DNA of 35,277 bases from Candidatus Thalassarchaeaceae archaeon (GCA_029250425.1 JAQXFF010000185.1:1-35277); one strand, 5' to 3'; shown: positions 16,790 to 28,300, counted from the stretch's first letter. Numbers and translations: made by a program. The notes: a model not told the origin generated them from the sequence alone.

Positions 16790-17533
16790 TTATTCGGACT
16801 CTATAATCGGCTTACTGAGACCCTTTAGGCACGATTCGATTTTCGTTAGCCATGCTTTATCGACAGTATCCATCCCTCCAAGCCTTTCCAACATTTCAGA
16901 GTGCTTTGTTGCGGCGGCAACATTTCCACAATATTCGTGAATCTGAATCAATGCAGCATGACTCATTGCATCTAACCATGAATCATCCACACTCCAGGAT
17001 TTTTCAAACATTGAAATGGCACCACGATCACCCTCTATAAGTCCTCGATCAAGTTGACGAAGTGCTGCCTGGGACCATGAAATTCCTTGTATACCAATGA
17101 TGAGTCCTTTCCAGAATAGAAATACTTCAAGGAGAATCACAATGGTTGCCAAAAGAAATCCAACCCACTGTTCTGTCGTGTTGTAAGAAGACCATCCATT
17201 GGCCAATGCCGAAATTGTTGCCGCTACAAACCACATTCCTGCAAATGGGGCCAAGATCACATCTTTTTTCCGACGATCATGAAAGGCACCAATCGTGACC
17301 CCAATTCCCCCCATCAGTCCAGAGAGTATAGCAGGAAGCTGGGTACTTGTTGCTCGAGGGGAACTCATACCCAAGGCCAAGACACCGGTGAGCCCTAACA
17401 TCAGCCAAGCCCATCTTCCGCTAATTTCAGGAAATGGCTGTGCATAACTCATCCAGAGTAGTAATGCCGAAGTTCCACCGAGGAAGGCAATCCAAGCCCA
17501 CATTAGATAGAGCGCGAAGGTTGCGGTATTCAA
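16790..17533 (-). CDS. Membrane protein with C-terminal helical domain
   Basis: The 247-residue protein has about five hydrophobic helices: about 6-27, 41-57, 66-84, 96-113 and 123-147. A soluble C-terminal region follows, rich in helices (LDRGLIEGDRGAISMFEKSW, then AALIQIHEYCGNVAAATKHS) and TPR-like in character. No catalytic motif is recognised. It starts with TTG inside the stop of the upstream gene (TTGA overlap), so it is translationally coupled to that 114-residue protein. The soluble tail may bind that partner or another cytoplasmic protein; this is inference from arrangement. Confidence 0.68.
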   Translation of the reverse strand: MNTATFALYLMWAWIAFLGGTSALLLWMSYAQPFPEISGRWAWLMLGLTGVLALGMSSPRATSTQLPAILSGLMGGIGVTIGAFHDRRKKDVILAPFAGMWFVAATISALANGWSSYNTTEQWVGFLLATIVILLEVFLFWKGLIIGIQGISWSQAALRQLDRGLIEGDRGAISMFEKSWSVDDSWLDAMSHAALIQIHEYCGNVAAATKHSEMLERLGGMDTVDKAWLTKIESCLKGLSKPIIESE

Positions 17534-17874
17534 TTCATTCCCGCTTCGCCGCTGGGTTCACCATCGTCACCACGCCATCCGGGTTGCCAGAATTCTTCAT
17601 TGTCTAGCCAAGCCAACCAAGCCTTAGCATCTGCTTTCAACAATCGATAGGCACGCCGTTCCAAACCTTGGAGTAATTCAGCATCAATTTCCTCATCAGT
17701 GCGAGCCCCTTTCCATTCGACTTGTAATTCAGAAATTCGCCGTTGACCTTCGGCATGGTTGTCAAAATGTTGTTCACACATTTCGCGTAATTCAGTCAAC
17801 CAAACGCGGGTACCTTTGATGTGAAGATTGTCATTCAATGGTTTTACCCGTCGACCAAACGGCCACCAACCCAT
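17530..17874 (-). CDS. Hypothetical protein, helical and charged
   Basis: A 114-residue soluble protein with no recognised family. It begins MGWWPFGRRVKPLNDNLHIKG, then forms charged, probably coiled or helical segments (WLTELREMCEQHFDNHAEGQ; LLQGLERRAYRLLKADAKAW), and ends in an acidic, Trp-containing tail. The N-terminal WWPFGRR could sit at the membrane surface. It is the first gene of a four-gene minus-strand run and overlaps the next membrane protein gene by four bases. A purine-rich AAGAAGGGG precedes the ATG and could serve as ribosome site. The divergent RlmH gene starts 73 bases away. Confidence 0.6.
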   Translation of the reverse strand: MGWWPFGRRVKPLNDNLHIKGTRVWLTELREMCEQHFDNHAEGQRRISELQVEWKGARTDEEIDAELLQGLERRAYRLLKADAKAWLAWLDNEEFWQPGWRGDDGEPSGEAGMN

Positions 17875-17947
17875 GCCCCTTCTTTACCACCCATCCTCCT
17901 TGAGCCTTCGCCCTAATCCTGAAGATGCCCCACGTTCGGGACGCATC

Positions 17948-18385
17948 ATGGCCCGCATCGTTGTCCATACCCATGGCAAGGCGCGAGAGAAAGGATATTC
18001 GCACCTCATTGACAAATATTCAGAGCGATTAAAAAATCGCGGTGTCACACTTATTGTCCATTCAGGTCGCTTGGATCATGATGATTATGTGTCTAAGGTA
18101 GAAACCGCCGCTACAAACGGCGCTCTTATTTTACTCGATGAAAATGGTCAGAGCGGAACCACTGAATGGATGTTTTTGAATTGGAAACGCTGGAGACTTT
18201 CACCTACAGCCATACATCTGGCCATTGGACCTGTTGACGGTTTTGAGTCAGATGTTGTTGACAAGCATGAAACAATTTCATTGGGACTTTTGACCTTGAC
18301 CTATGAAATGGCTGCAGTTGTTTTACTGGAACAGTTGTATCGCGCCAGTGAAATGGATCGCGGTTCACCTTATCATCGAGATTAG
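17948..18385 (+). CDS. rlmH: RlmH, 23S rRNA pseudouridine methyltransferase (SPOUT)
   Basis: RlmH methylates a pseudouridine in helix 69 of 23S rRNA (position 1915 in E. coli), using SAM. The 145-residue product fits the family length. Its SPOUT knot is clear: ALILLDENG near 59-67 with S/T-x-E-(W/F) after it, LAIGPVDGF near 91-99, then the C-terminal signature ISLGLLTLTYEMAAVVLLEQ followed by LYRA and GSPYHR. The middle glycine of the IGG loop is proline-flanked here (IGPVDG). ATG 17948 gives the standard N-terminal strand; an earlier ATG at 17828 would overlap the divergent gene. The stop interlocks with that of the convergent decarboxylase (TTAG). Confidence 0.9.
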   Translation: MARIVVHTHGKAREKGYSHLIDKYSERLKNRGVTLIVHSGRLDHDDYVSKVETAATNGALILLDENGQSGTTEWMFLNWKRWRLSPTAIHLAIGPVDGFESDVVDKHETISLGLLTLTYEMAAVVLLEQLYRASEMDRGSPYHRD

Positions 18386-19782
18386 TTGATTGTGGAAGCG
18401 ATCCGAATCATTTCTTCGATAAATCCGTTCAGACTTTCAGTATCAATCGCAGGATTGCAGATAACTGGCCGCAAGATAGTTTTCTGATCTACTTTGGCCA
18501 CACTCACCATGAATTTACCATCGCGCACCATTTGTTGCCTTATTTTTTCGTTGAAGAGATTGATTTCATTTTCATCAGAAATTGAACCTTTGTATCGCAA
18601 ACATACATTGGTGAAAATTCGTTCACAGACCAATTCTAAATCAGGATGTTCGACAACATAATTTTCCAATTCAATGGCCAAATCAACATATCGCTCAATG
18701 CGATCTTTCCATCCCGAGGTACCACAAGATTTCCATTCAATCCACAATTTAAGAGCATCAACACGCCGCCCACATTGCAAACTCTTGCGGCCAAGGTCAT
18801 ATTCTTCTCCGTATTCTTGGAATAAATAATGGGCCGATTTGATGTAAGAACAAGTGTCGCCTAAATTACCCAAATGGGGGGTCAATAATACGGAACAAGT
18901 CAAGGGAACTCCCATCAATTTATGAGGATCCCATGTGAGACTATCCGCTCGTTCTATTCCAGCCATTAAGTGCTTATATTTCGGTGAGAAAAGGCAGGGC
19001 GCACCCAGTGCAGCATCAACATGTAACCACAAGTCTTCATCATGGCACACGTCTGCAAGTTCATCAATTGAATCAAAGGCACCGCGAACCGTTGTACCTG
19101 TTGTTGCAACAACACAAAATGGCGTGCGTCCTGAATCACGCACATCTGTAATCGCGACACGTAGAGCATCAGAGCTCATCTGTCCCTTTTCATCAGTCTC
19201 TATTTTGATAACACCTTTGGAACCAATTCCAAGTACGTGAGCTGACATGAGTAGTGAATAATGTGCATCTGCTGAAACAAAGACTGCCATTTCCCCCCCA
19301 TCTACCCCCTCAATTTTTGAATTGGGAAAATATCGATCACGTGCAAGAAGTAAGGCGAGCATATTGGAATTTGAACCTCCTGATGTAAAGGTCCCATCCA
19401 CTTGGTCCCACCCCGCAAAGCGGCCAAGCGTAGCAAGCATTTCCATCTCAACCAATGTTGCCGCTGGCGCAATTTCCCACGTGTAGATACTTGTGTTTGA
19501 CAACACTGTTGCAATCTCACCAGCCAATCCAGCTTCCGAAAGCCCACCCCACAAGGGTTGCAGAAAATGCGGATGTTGTGTTCGAACACATTCAGAAATA
19601 TAGGTGTCAATCACTGAAAGCAATTCTTCAGTATCCACACCAGTATCATCAATTGAAACCTTCAGAATTTCAGCGAGTTCCGTTGGTGTTCGCCACTTTC
19701 TAACGGGTAATTCACGATCCATACGTTGTCGATAATGTTCACGAACAATATCAAACACACCTTCAAGCAGGGAATTCTCCAC
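18382..19782 (-). CDS. Group II PLP-dependent amino acid decarboxylase
   Basis: The 466-residue protein belongs to the glutamate/aromatic amino acid/diaminobutyrate decarboxylase group. PLP-binding features are seen: FTSGGSNSNMLALLLAR near 132-148, the ring-stacking histidine in ADAHYSLLMSA (H174), the aspartate in WLHVDAALGA (D256) that holds the pyridine nitrogen, and the Schiff-base lysine in WDPHKLMGVP (K288). The substrate (glutamate, cysteine sulfinate, diaminobutyrate or an aromatic amino acid) is not decidable from motifs alone. GTG 19782 is supported by SD GAGGTGA, which contains the TGA stop of the upstream maeB, so the two are coupled. A link to malate metabolism is therefore possible. 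Confidence 0.9.
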   Translation of the reverse strand: MENSLLEGVFDIVREHYRQRMDRELPVRKWRTPTELAEILKVSIDDTGVDTEELLSVIDTYISECVRTQHPHFLQPLWGGLSEAGLAGEIATVLSNTSIYTWEIAPAATLVEMEMLATLGRFAGWDQVDGTFTSGGSNSNMLALLLARDRYFPNSKIEGVDGGEMAVFVSADAHYSLLMSAHVLGIGSKGVIKIETDEKGQMSSDALRVAITDVRDSGRTPFCVVATTGTTVRGAFDSIDELADVCHDEDLWLHVDAALGAPCLFSPKYKHLMAGIERADSLTWDPHKLMGVPLTCSVLLTPHLGNLGDTCSYIKSAHYLFQEYGEEYDLGRKSLQCGRRVDALKLWIEWKSCGTSGWKDRIERYVDLAIELENYVVEHPDLELVCERIFTNVCLRYKGSISDENEINLFNEKIRQQMVRDGKFMVSVAKVDQKTILRPVICNPAIDTESLNGFIEEMIRIASTIN

Positions 19783-19791
19783 AATCTCACC

Positions 19792-22077
19792 TCAAAGTTG
19801 TTGGCGCTTTTGTCGTTGTGCATCAAGTGCACAAATTGCAGCCATGTGAACAACATCACGCACACCATCTTCTCGTTGCAAGACATGAACGGGTTTTGCC
19901 ATCCCTTCAAGGATAGGGCCCGTCATTTCAGCATCCCCCAACCGCTGGAGTAATTTGTAGGAAATATTGGCAGCCGCAAGATTTGGACAAATGAGAACAT
20001 TTGCAGGCCCCCCGAGTGTCATGAATGGATATTGATCCTGGATGGATGGTATGAGCGCAGTATCCGCTTGCATCGGCCCATCGATAATTAGAGTCGGGTC
20101 TAGCTCCTTAACAAGCTCAAGTGAATCTTCAATCCGCTCGCTGCGATATTGGCTAGATGACCCGAAGTTAGAGAACGATAGCAGAGCCACCCGTGGCTCA
20201 ATTCCAAATCGTCTGGCTACACGAGCGGTTTGCACAGCAATTTCTGCGAGCGTTCGAACGTCTGGATAGATATTGATTGTCGCATCTCCAATGAACATCA
20301 ATTGACCCTTGATTGTCATCATGTATGTGCCGACAACCCGATGAGCATCCTCTGCCATTCCAATTGTCGCTAAGCATGGTTTCAAGAATTCAGGATAATC
20401 TCTAGAGATACCGCCAATGATGCCGTCAGCATCCCCCATTTCTACCATCATGGATCCAAACCACACTCTGGATTTGAGCATTCGTTTGGCATCCGTTTTC
20501 GTAATGCCCTTCCGGCCACGTTTTTTCTGTAATGCTTCGGTGTACACTGTCCGCCTTCGAGGATCTTCGCGAGGATCGATTTCCTCACATTCAAAATCAA
20601 GTCCGAGTGCTTTTTTTGCAGCTGCAATTTCGTGCGATCTACCCAATAAGACCGGGAAGCAAATCCTTTCTTGGATACATTGTGCTGCAGCCTTCAACAT
20701 CGTAGGGTGGTCGCCTTCTGTGAAGACAATTCTTTGTCTGAGTTTGCTCGCTTTTTCAATCACACCACGCATAATTGATCGCGTAAGGCCAAGTCGAGCC
20801 TCGAGTTGATTTCGGTAAACATCAACATCGAATGAATTTGCAATTTCGGTTGAGACCATACCTTCAGCAACAGCGGCCTCAGCAACTGCACTTGCTTCCC
20901 AAATCAGAACTCTGGCATCGAAGGGTTTGGGAATGAGATAATCGGGACCGAATTGTATCTGAGCACCACCATATGCAGCAGCCACATCATCGGGAACAGG
21001 TTCCTTTGCAAGGTTGGCTAACGCCATGGTTGCAGCCATCTTCATACCTTCAGTAATTTCATCCGCTTGAACATCAAGAGCTCCACGGAAAATGTATGGG
21101 AATCCGAGTACATTGTTGATTTGATTTGGGTAATCTGAACGGCCGGTTGCCATGATGGCATCATCACGGACTGCAGCAACTTCTTCTGGCATGATTTCAG
21201 GAGTAGGGTTTGCCAATGCAAAAATCAGTGGACGCGCAGCCATTTTTTCAATCATAGAACCCGTAACAATCCCGGCTTTTGATAGTCCAAGAAAAACGTC
21301 TGCTCCAACCAATGCTTCAGCCAAACCCCCTTCCGGAATATCTCGTGCATACTTCGCTTTGTACCGGTTTAGTTCACCATCATCCTTGCGTTTTTTTGTC
21401 ATGATTCCACCGGAATCACATACCAGCATATTCTCTTTTCGTACACCCAATCGAACGTAATGTTCTGCACTGGAAAGTGCTGAAGCACCAGCACCGGATA
21501 CGACAACTTTCACTTGACCAATTTTTTTGCCCGTGATTTCCAGTCCATTGAGAAGGGCAGCGCCAGAGATGATGGCCGTACCGTGCTGATCATCGTGCAT
21601 GACAGGTATGTCAAGTTCCTTGACCAAACGTCTCTCGATTTCAAAACATTCAGGGGCCTTGATATCTTCCAGATTAATGCCGCCAAAGGTTGGCGCAATT
21701 CGCTTGACAGTTTCTACAAACTCGTCAATATCTTCAGTATCAACTTCAATATCAAAGACATCGATATCTGCAAATGCCTTGAAGAGCAACCCTTTGCCTT
21801 CCATCACGGGTTTCCCAGCAAGGGCTCCGATATTCCCCAAACCCAATACTGCAGTTCCATTTGAAATGACAGCAACAAGGTTCCCTCGCGAAGTGTAATC
21901 CATCGCTTTGGCAGGATCCTTTTCAATTTCCAGACAGGGGTAAGCAACGCCAGGAGAATAGGCTAACGACAATTCTCTCTGAGTAGAGTGTGGTTTTGTC
22001 GGCATCACGGTAATCTTACCGGGGGGATTCGTCGCATGATATTCGAGCGCATCCTTGCGAAATTGTTCCTCGGACAA
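19792..22077 (-). CDS. maeB: NADP-type malic enzyme fused to phosphotransacetylase-like domain
   Basis: The enzyme decarboxylates malate to pyruvate with reduction of NAD(P). The 761-residue length matches bacterial MaeB. The malic domain (1-430) shows SLAYSPGVAYPCLEI, NGTAVLGLGNIGALAGKPVM, the metal site region PVMHDDQHGTAII near 158-170, and the nucleotide loop VVSGAGASALSSAEHY near 193-208. The C-terminal 330 residues are a phosphotransacetylase-like regulatory domain (RIVFTEGDHPTMLKAA; GDATINIYPD; LSFSNFGSS), which in known MaeB proteins senses acetyl-CoA and is not catalytic. The start is TTG 22077, supported by GGAGGAT seven bases upstream (22083-22091 on the plus strand). It is followed by the coupled decarboxylase gene. 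Confidence 0.94.
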   Translation of the reverse strand: MSEEQFRKDALEYHATNPPGKITVMPTKPHSTQRELSLAYSPGVAYPCLEIEKDPAKAMDYTSRGNLVAVISNGTAVLGLGNIGALAGKPVMEGKGLLFKAFADIDVFDIEVDTEDIDEFVETVKRIAPTFGGINLEDIKAPECFEIERRLVKELDIPVMHDDQHGTAIISGAALLNGLEITGKKIGQVKVVVSGAGASALSSAEHYVRLGVRKENMLVCDSGGIMTKKRKDDGELNRYKAKYARDIPEGGLAEALVGADVFLGLSKAGIVTGSMIEKMAARPLIFALANPTPEIMPEEVAAVRDDAIMATGRSDYPNQINNVLGFPYIFRGALDVQADEITEGMKMAATMALANLAKEPVPDDVAAAYGGAQIQFGPDYLIPKPFDARVLIWEASAVAEAAVAEGMVSTEIANSFDVDVYRNQLEARLGLTRSIMRGVIEKASKLRQRIVFTEGDHPTMLKAAAQCIQERICFPVLLGRSHEIAAAKKALGLDFECEEIDPREDPRRRTVYTEALQKKRGRKGITKTDAKRMLKSRVWFGSMMVEMGDADGIIGGISRDYPEFLKPCLATIGMAEDAHRVVGTYMMTIKGQLMFIGDATINIYPDVRTLAEIAVQTARVARRFGIEPRVALLSFSNFGSSSQYRSERIEDSLELVKELDPTLIIDGPMQADTALIPSIQDQYPFMTLGGPANVLICPNLAAANISYKLLQRLGDAEMTGPILEGMAKPVHVLQREDGVRDVVHMAAICALDAQRQKRQQL

Positions 22078-22180
22078 ACCGTATCCTCCACTTTATTCGG
22101 CCACAGGTCTCACCTATTCCCTTTCCCCTCATTTCATTAGGGTAGAAGGCGATTATTGGGATGATGAAATATTTCGAGTA

Positions 22181-22201
22181 ATGTGCCACGCAGTGGCATA
22201 T
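22181..22201. promoter_or_regulatory. Inverted repeat in the maeB/giant-gene divergent region
   Basis: TGCCAC and GTGGCA pair around GCA, and the stem extends outwards by a G-T wobble and two A-T pairs to nine. It lies about 105 bases before maeB's start and 123 bases before the giant gene. It could be an operator or RNA stem; neither is verified. Confidence 0.35.
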
Positions 22202-22252
22202 TTCCCTTTAGCCCCTAGAAAAATAAGGTTAGAAGGATCCAAAAAATGGCGG

Positions 22253-22270
22253 TGGTATACTAGTATACCA
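22253..22270. promoter_or_regulatory. 18-bp perfect palindrome upstream of the giant surface gene
   Basis: TGGTATACTAGTATACCA reads the same on both strands without a spacer. It ends 53 bases before the ATG of the giant gene and is in a 246-base gap between two divergent genes. It contains TATA-like cores in both directions, so it could be a two-way promoter element, a dimeric regulator site, or both. An AT-rich stretch precedes it at 22217-22247. Confidence 0.5.
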
Positions 22271-22323
22271 GTAAACACAACCACCCATATCCTTCAAATG
22301 GTGTTGCAAAGCCAGTTCACCCC

Positions 22324-25300
22324 ATGACCACCGCCTCAAGACGCCACGCATTCACTTTGGTTAGTCTGATGATTCTTGCATCATGGACACCATTGGCAGC
22401 TTTACCTACGGCTTCTGCCCATGTCGGAATTGTAGCGGAATGGGGGAGTGAAGGCAGTAATGATACAGGCTGGCTGAGGATGGATGCAACAGGTGCTGAT
22501 GTTTCAACAGGCCAAATGGCGATGAGCAATTTGATGCTCGATTTCGCACCAGGCGCTGAAATTTCCAATTTATCTTTTGAGGTCAGAGTCAATGGATCTA
22601 ATGGAACTTGGATTGAAGAACCTCAACTGTTCCTTCCCGATGCACCAGCGAGTGTTCTTGATTGGCGAGGATTGGGTAGTCTAGGCCAGCAGAATGATTT
22701 CATGAACGGTGATCCACACAGTGGACGATTATCACCCAATTCCGATGCGAATGCTGGCTGGGTTTTACCAGGCGGTTCCACGGTTACTGATGTCGTCATT
22801 GAAGCGTTACGCCCTGCTGATGCTTACATCACAACATACAGGTTCGACATGGATATTCAGGATTCTGTCCTCCATCCAGATGATGGACGCCTCTATGTGA
22901 TTGCCAATAATTCCATCATACAAATTGATGCGAACAATAATCCAGAAATGATTCATGGGTTCGATACAGAGCAAAATTGTGAAGAGCCATTGGATTTGGC
23001 AATTGATGCTGCTGAAGCACATTTGCACGTCACATGTAGTGGAGGGTCAATCAATGTCTATTCATTGGATGACAGTTCACTGATTGGAAATTATTCAAGT
23101 CCATTTGGTGAAACAATACATCAAATTGAATCTGTAGGTCCCGGTTATTTGGTCGCTTCAAACGGTAGAACGTTGTGGCAAGTGACCATTGGGGCTAATT
23201 TAGCATCTACTTGGGTTGATGTAGGGACACTGTCCACTAGCGATGGCATCACCCCAGCAACAGACATCCTCGTCGTCAGTACGGATGTATGGATTGCCAC
23301 AGATGGAGCAGGATTGTTCCATTACAGCGGTGGTGGAATGGGCATTCAGCAATATGACAGCCAAAACGTCCTGCCAAGTGACAGCGTCGTTGATCTAGAG
23401 ATTGCGGGAACATATCTTCTCATTGGTTTGGCAGATGCTGGTGTTGCTCGGCGTGATTTGTCATCTGGTAATTGGGTTGCAACTTGGAACACAGGAAACT
23501 GGCTTTTGAGTGATGATGTCAAGTCCATTTCCTCGGTTCAAGGTTGGGTACACATTCTTGCCGACGATGTAGTCTATTCTTACAATACAACAAGCCTTTC
23601 ATTCTCATCTACTTGGACAATTTCTGATCTTGGTCTTGCACGTACAACGGGTCAATCTCTAATTCCTTGGCCATCAGGTGGCAGTCGTTCACCCCTCAAT
23701 CACAGCGTATTGGTTGGAGATGGATCGGGTACATTCGCAATTCTTGAGCCCCATTCACCGGGACATGGTAGCAACCAGGGTTCTTGGGATCAATTGGTTC
23801 TAGCGTCAGGCCCATCTGTGACAGAGATGAATGCGGCAGTCGAGTTGAATGGTATCCTTTACATTTCAGGATCACATGAAGACGAAGGGAATACAATTGA
23901 AAGATTCAATATTGCTCAGTATCGATGGATGCCTTCAATCAGTGTACCATCTGTCGGCGATATCTTGTGTTTAGCAACAGATGGTACCGACCTCTACGTT
24001 GGTACAGAAGACGCAGGTGTGTTACAAATGACCTCTGCACAGCAGGGCGGGCCCATTGTAATGAGCAATCAATCATGGGATACATCTACAGGTTTGTCAG
24101 CCAATGAAGTCAATGGACTTGGACATGATGTATTGACTGGACAAATGATTGCCATTCACCCAGTCTCAGGAATGTCCATTATCGACACCAATTCTACAGT
24201 GGTTAACCAAACATGGACCACCACCAACGGCGGTCTTGCAACCAATCAGATGAATTCTCTTGCAGTTCGAGGAGGCATTGCTTACTTGGGGACCAATAAT
24301 CAAGGTGTTGAGCGAATCGACATCGATAATTCGACGCGACTTTCACCTTGGACTTCCACCGGCTTGGATGATCTTGATTCTATGCCAATCGCAATCGATG
24401 ATGAGACACTATATCTCGGCATATACGGATATGGCGTTCTAGTTTACAATGTCAGTTCAGGTGAGCAAACTGACCTTTGGCAGCGAAGAGGTGGGAATGG
24501 TGGACCTGGTGGTGGTAACAACAATCAGATACCATCCAACAATGTTCTCTCTCTTGCCGTCCTGAGCCCCGGTACAGTTCTCGTTGGGACAATGAACGGC
24601 GGTGCCCGCCACACTTCGAGTGGTTGGACCAGTATGGGGAATACAGGCAATGAATTTGCGGATGAGTTCTACGACTGGGACTTTGACAACCAATACATCT
24701 ACGCAGCAACAGAGACAGGAGCCTGTCAATGGTCTCGCTCAAACCTTGCTTTCCAAAAGTGTTGGGACGACAATCCAGATGGTCTACCTGCTCAGTTCGT
24801 ATACGCGGTTGAACTGATTGAACCCAACCGACTTTGGGTTGGGCATTATGAGGGTGCAGGCGTCATCGATACCGCCAATGACACTGTGATTAAGGCATGG
24901 CAGGCGGGCACGGAAACAAACAATGCAAAGACCGTCGTCATTGGAGACATTGCGTATATTGGCTATGATGGGATTGGCATTCTTCGTTATGACCTGACTA
25001 CAGATGAATGGCTTTCACCTTGGGATTCAGCAACCTCAAACTTACTTGAGAGCAATGGTGTTACAGCCATGGTTCAAGATATCAATCCAAATCGCCTTTG
25101 GGTTGGTGGTGACATGGGTCTTAATCTGATTGACGTTGTCAATGGAACTCTCGAAGAAGATTGGGATTCAGGGGCCAATTCAGGCGGTATCACACTCTCC
25201 AATCAAGAACCTGCCGAATTGGTTATTGTGGGTGACACAATGTACTACTTACAGGTTAGATTTGGCAACAATGGATATTCGTCAAATGACAACGTGTATC

Positions 25301-28300
25301 GCTATGATGTTGCCAATATGACTCAACTCAGCACATTGGATGTTGGAGATGAAGAAGGATCCTCTGGGATATTGCATGGAATGGGTGCTGTAGGAGATAT
25401 CATCCATTTTGGAATGTCCGACACTCAACAATGGTGGGAGAGTGGTTACATGATGCGCTGGAATCATACCAGCAGTAGTTGGATGGGTTCGATTGAGGCC
25501 AGCGGCCAAGTCGAACGTGTCAATGCACAATTTGCAGGAGATTGTGACCCAACACCGACCAATTGCCATTTGTACGCAGCTTATGGCGACACTCCACTTC
25601 ATCAGGTAGACATGAACGGAACTCTTGTCCGTTCCTGGGACAATTCAGTCATTGAAGGCCCAATTCGGGGTATTGTGACGTGGGATGGAACCGTACTATT
25701 CGGAACCGAATCAGGTGTTGAGCGTTACGATTACAATAACAATACATGGTTATCAACATGGGAAGAAAACAATGGTTTGCCAAACAATGTGGAGGAAACC
25801 GTCTATTCAATGAAAGCCATCGGTGATGATTTGTGGATCTCTACAATGGGAAGCAGTGGATGGAATAGGAATTCCAACATCCTCCAACTAAACGGAACAA
25901 CAGGACAGTGGACAGTTCACGATGTGGGCAGTGGTAGTATTCCAGAAGGCTATGGGGCCGATATTGGTGTTTGTAATGACATTGTACACGTTGCCCTGAA
26001 TCGTTGGGCACAGTGGGGCAGTCAAGGTGGTGTTGCACGTTATAATGTAGCAACATCCACTTGGCTTAATGATTGGAGCCAAGGCCAAAATGGTCTCCCA
26101 CATGACAATGCAGTCGCGATAGCTTGCGATGAAGCATATGGTATCGTTTACATTGGATTTGAAGAAGATGATGGATCCATTGCTCGTTATGATTACGTGA
26201 ATTCACGTTTCCTCGCTGAATTAGATGAGGATGACAACACAATCAGTGAACCAATTTTCCCTGGAGCTATGATTCACTTTGGTGGTGGCCTTCTTGCAGG
26301 CCATTACGATGGTGGCGGAATTACATTCATTGGTACGACTGGACAAATAGTCACCCGCGTCATTCCTTTCTCACAAGGCGATGAGGCCACAAGTATTGTT
26401 CATGTCCCCGGTGGTCAGGTCTATGAATTCGCCATCGGCCGAGCCGGTGGCTCTAGTGGATACAATCGTGTCGACAACCTCGATGCAAATGGCCTCTTCC
26501 CGGGTGCTTGGGATAATCTTGCCACACTTTCTACAGGTCGTATTGGCGAGTTTACTGGCAACTCCACACACATTTGGGCCGCACCAATTGATGACTATTA
26601 TTCGACATACGGTTCAGCGATTCTTGAAGGAGAATACCAAGCAAATGGGAGTATTGAATGGAACCGGGCGTGGAATCTTAATTCTGAATTGGTGAACGAA
26701 ATGACCCTTGATGGCAACACTCTTTGGATCACAACAGCAGGTCTTGGCCTACACCAAATTAATTTGACAACGGGTGTTTACAATTACACAGGATACCCAT
26801 TACATGGTCAGATGGATGGTCTTGCATGGTATGGAAATGAATTGGTCGTTGGCCTGATGGGTACACCTTCTACAGCGGCAGGTGTTCAGCGTTATGACAC
26901 GAGTACAGGTCAATGGGGTGCAGGAAAGATTTCTGCCGGATTGCCCAGCAATTATGTTCGAGATTTTGAGAAAATCGGAGATCATGTGTACATTGCAACA
27001 CTTGCGGGAATTGGAGTTTGGAACCTATCAGCAGACGATTGGGAAGACCCAATGACAACAGCAGATGGTTTGCCAACCCCCTTCATCAATCATCTCGAAT
27101 CATCGAATGGCGTTCTCATCATGGGCACACCAGCAGGTATCCTGACTTACGATCCGGCTTCCGATAGCTTGTCGACGATGTTTGGTCGCAGTCAAGGAAT
27201 GGTTGGAAACTCAGTAGCAGGTTTCGCTCCAATTTCTTCATCCACAGGAGCTCTCACAATCTTCACAAGCCATGACGGTGAAGGCCCAACACGACCCGGC
27301 TTCAGTGAAGTTTCAGTAACGGCTAGTACTGTAGTCGGACCAGGCGGCATTTCAACGAGTTTAACATTCAATGTATTGGATACTACTTTGATCGACGTCT
27401 TACCAAGTAACGATATCACCGCTCTAGCCAGCGATTGGTGGGGCGTACACATCGCAACCGATGAAGGACCAATGATGCATTGGAACGGTGCAGCAGCTGA
27501 GATGGAACAAGGAGCGCCTCGTTCCGCTTTTGCTGATTGGCCCGTGAGACATATGACCAGTGATGGACAGAATATCCTTGCTCTTTCGAATTTCGGTATT
27601 GATCGTATTGACCCATCAAGTCCATTGCACACCTCGACTCGCTTGACAACATATGCGAATCTTGGTAGTTCTGTGATTACTCAAAATGCAATTTTCGCTG
27701 TTGGGGCAGACGGGTTACATATTTGGGGCCAATCTCCAGCATTCGTCAAACATGATCGCTCATCAATTCTGAGGGCAGAACCATTGATGATTAACTTCGG
27801 AGGAACTGCTTTTGACGTTACAGACCAAGCCCGGCCAGGCAATGAAATTGTACTAATCAATTCCAGTAATCCAGTGACGTTGCCTATGTTTGGAACAGCA
27901 GGACCAGCAAACATACCGATGACACAAGACATGCTTGTCATATCCAGTCCAATTGGAGGCGCGGCAACATGGGCTGCTAGCACCCGTTTGAATTATTCAG
28001 GTTCGTGGGACCTTGCTGAGTTGAATGCGAATCTCGAAACACTTGTGCAATCTGCGATTTCCAACAGTGCTCTGTCAATCAATGGCCGTAGTTTGCATTT
28101 GCAACTACAGAGTCCTCGCAATGGCTCTCTAGAGGTCCGTCTGACTTATGATTGGGTCCGAATCGAATCTCCATCAGAGATGATTGATTTGTTCGACCGT
28201 CCAAATGATGGCGGTGGTAATCTAACGGCACAGTGGACGGTCACCCAAGACCATTCATTTGCAGCATACCGAATCTATCTCCGTCCGGGTACCAATTGGA

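Noticed and set aside
22324..22420. Tat signal on the giant protein (SRRHAF)
   Set aside because: The twin arginines lack the full S-R-R-x-F-L-K pattern; an ordinary Sec signal explains the sequence.
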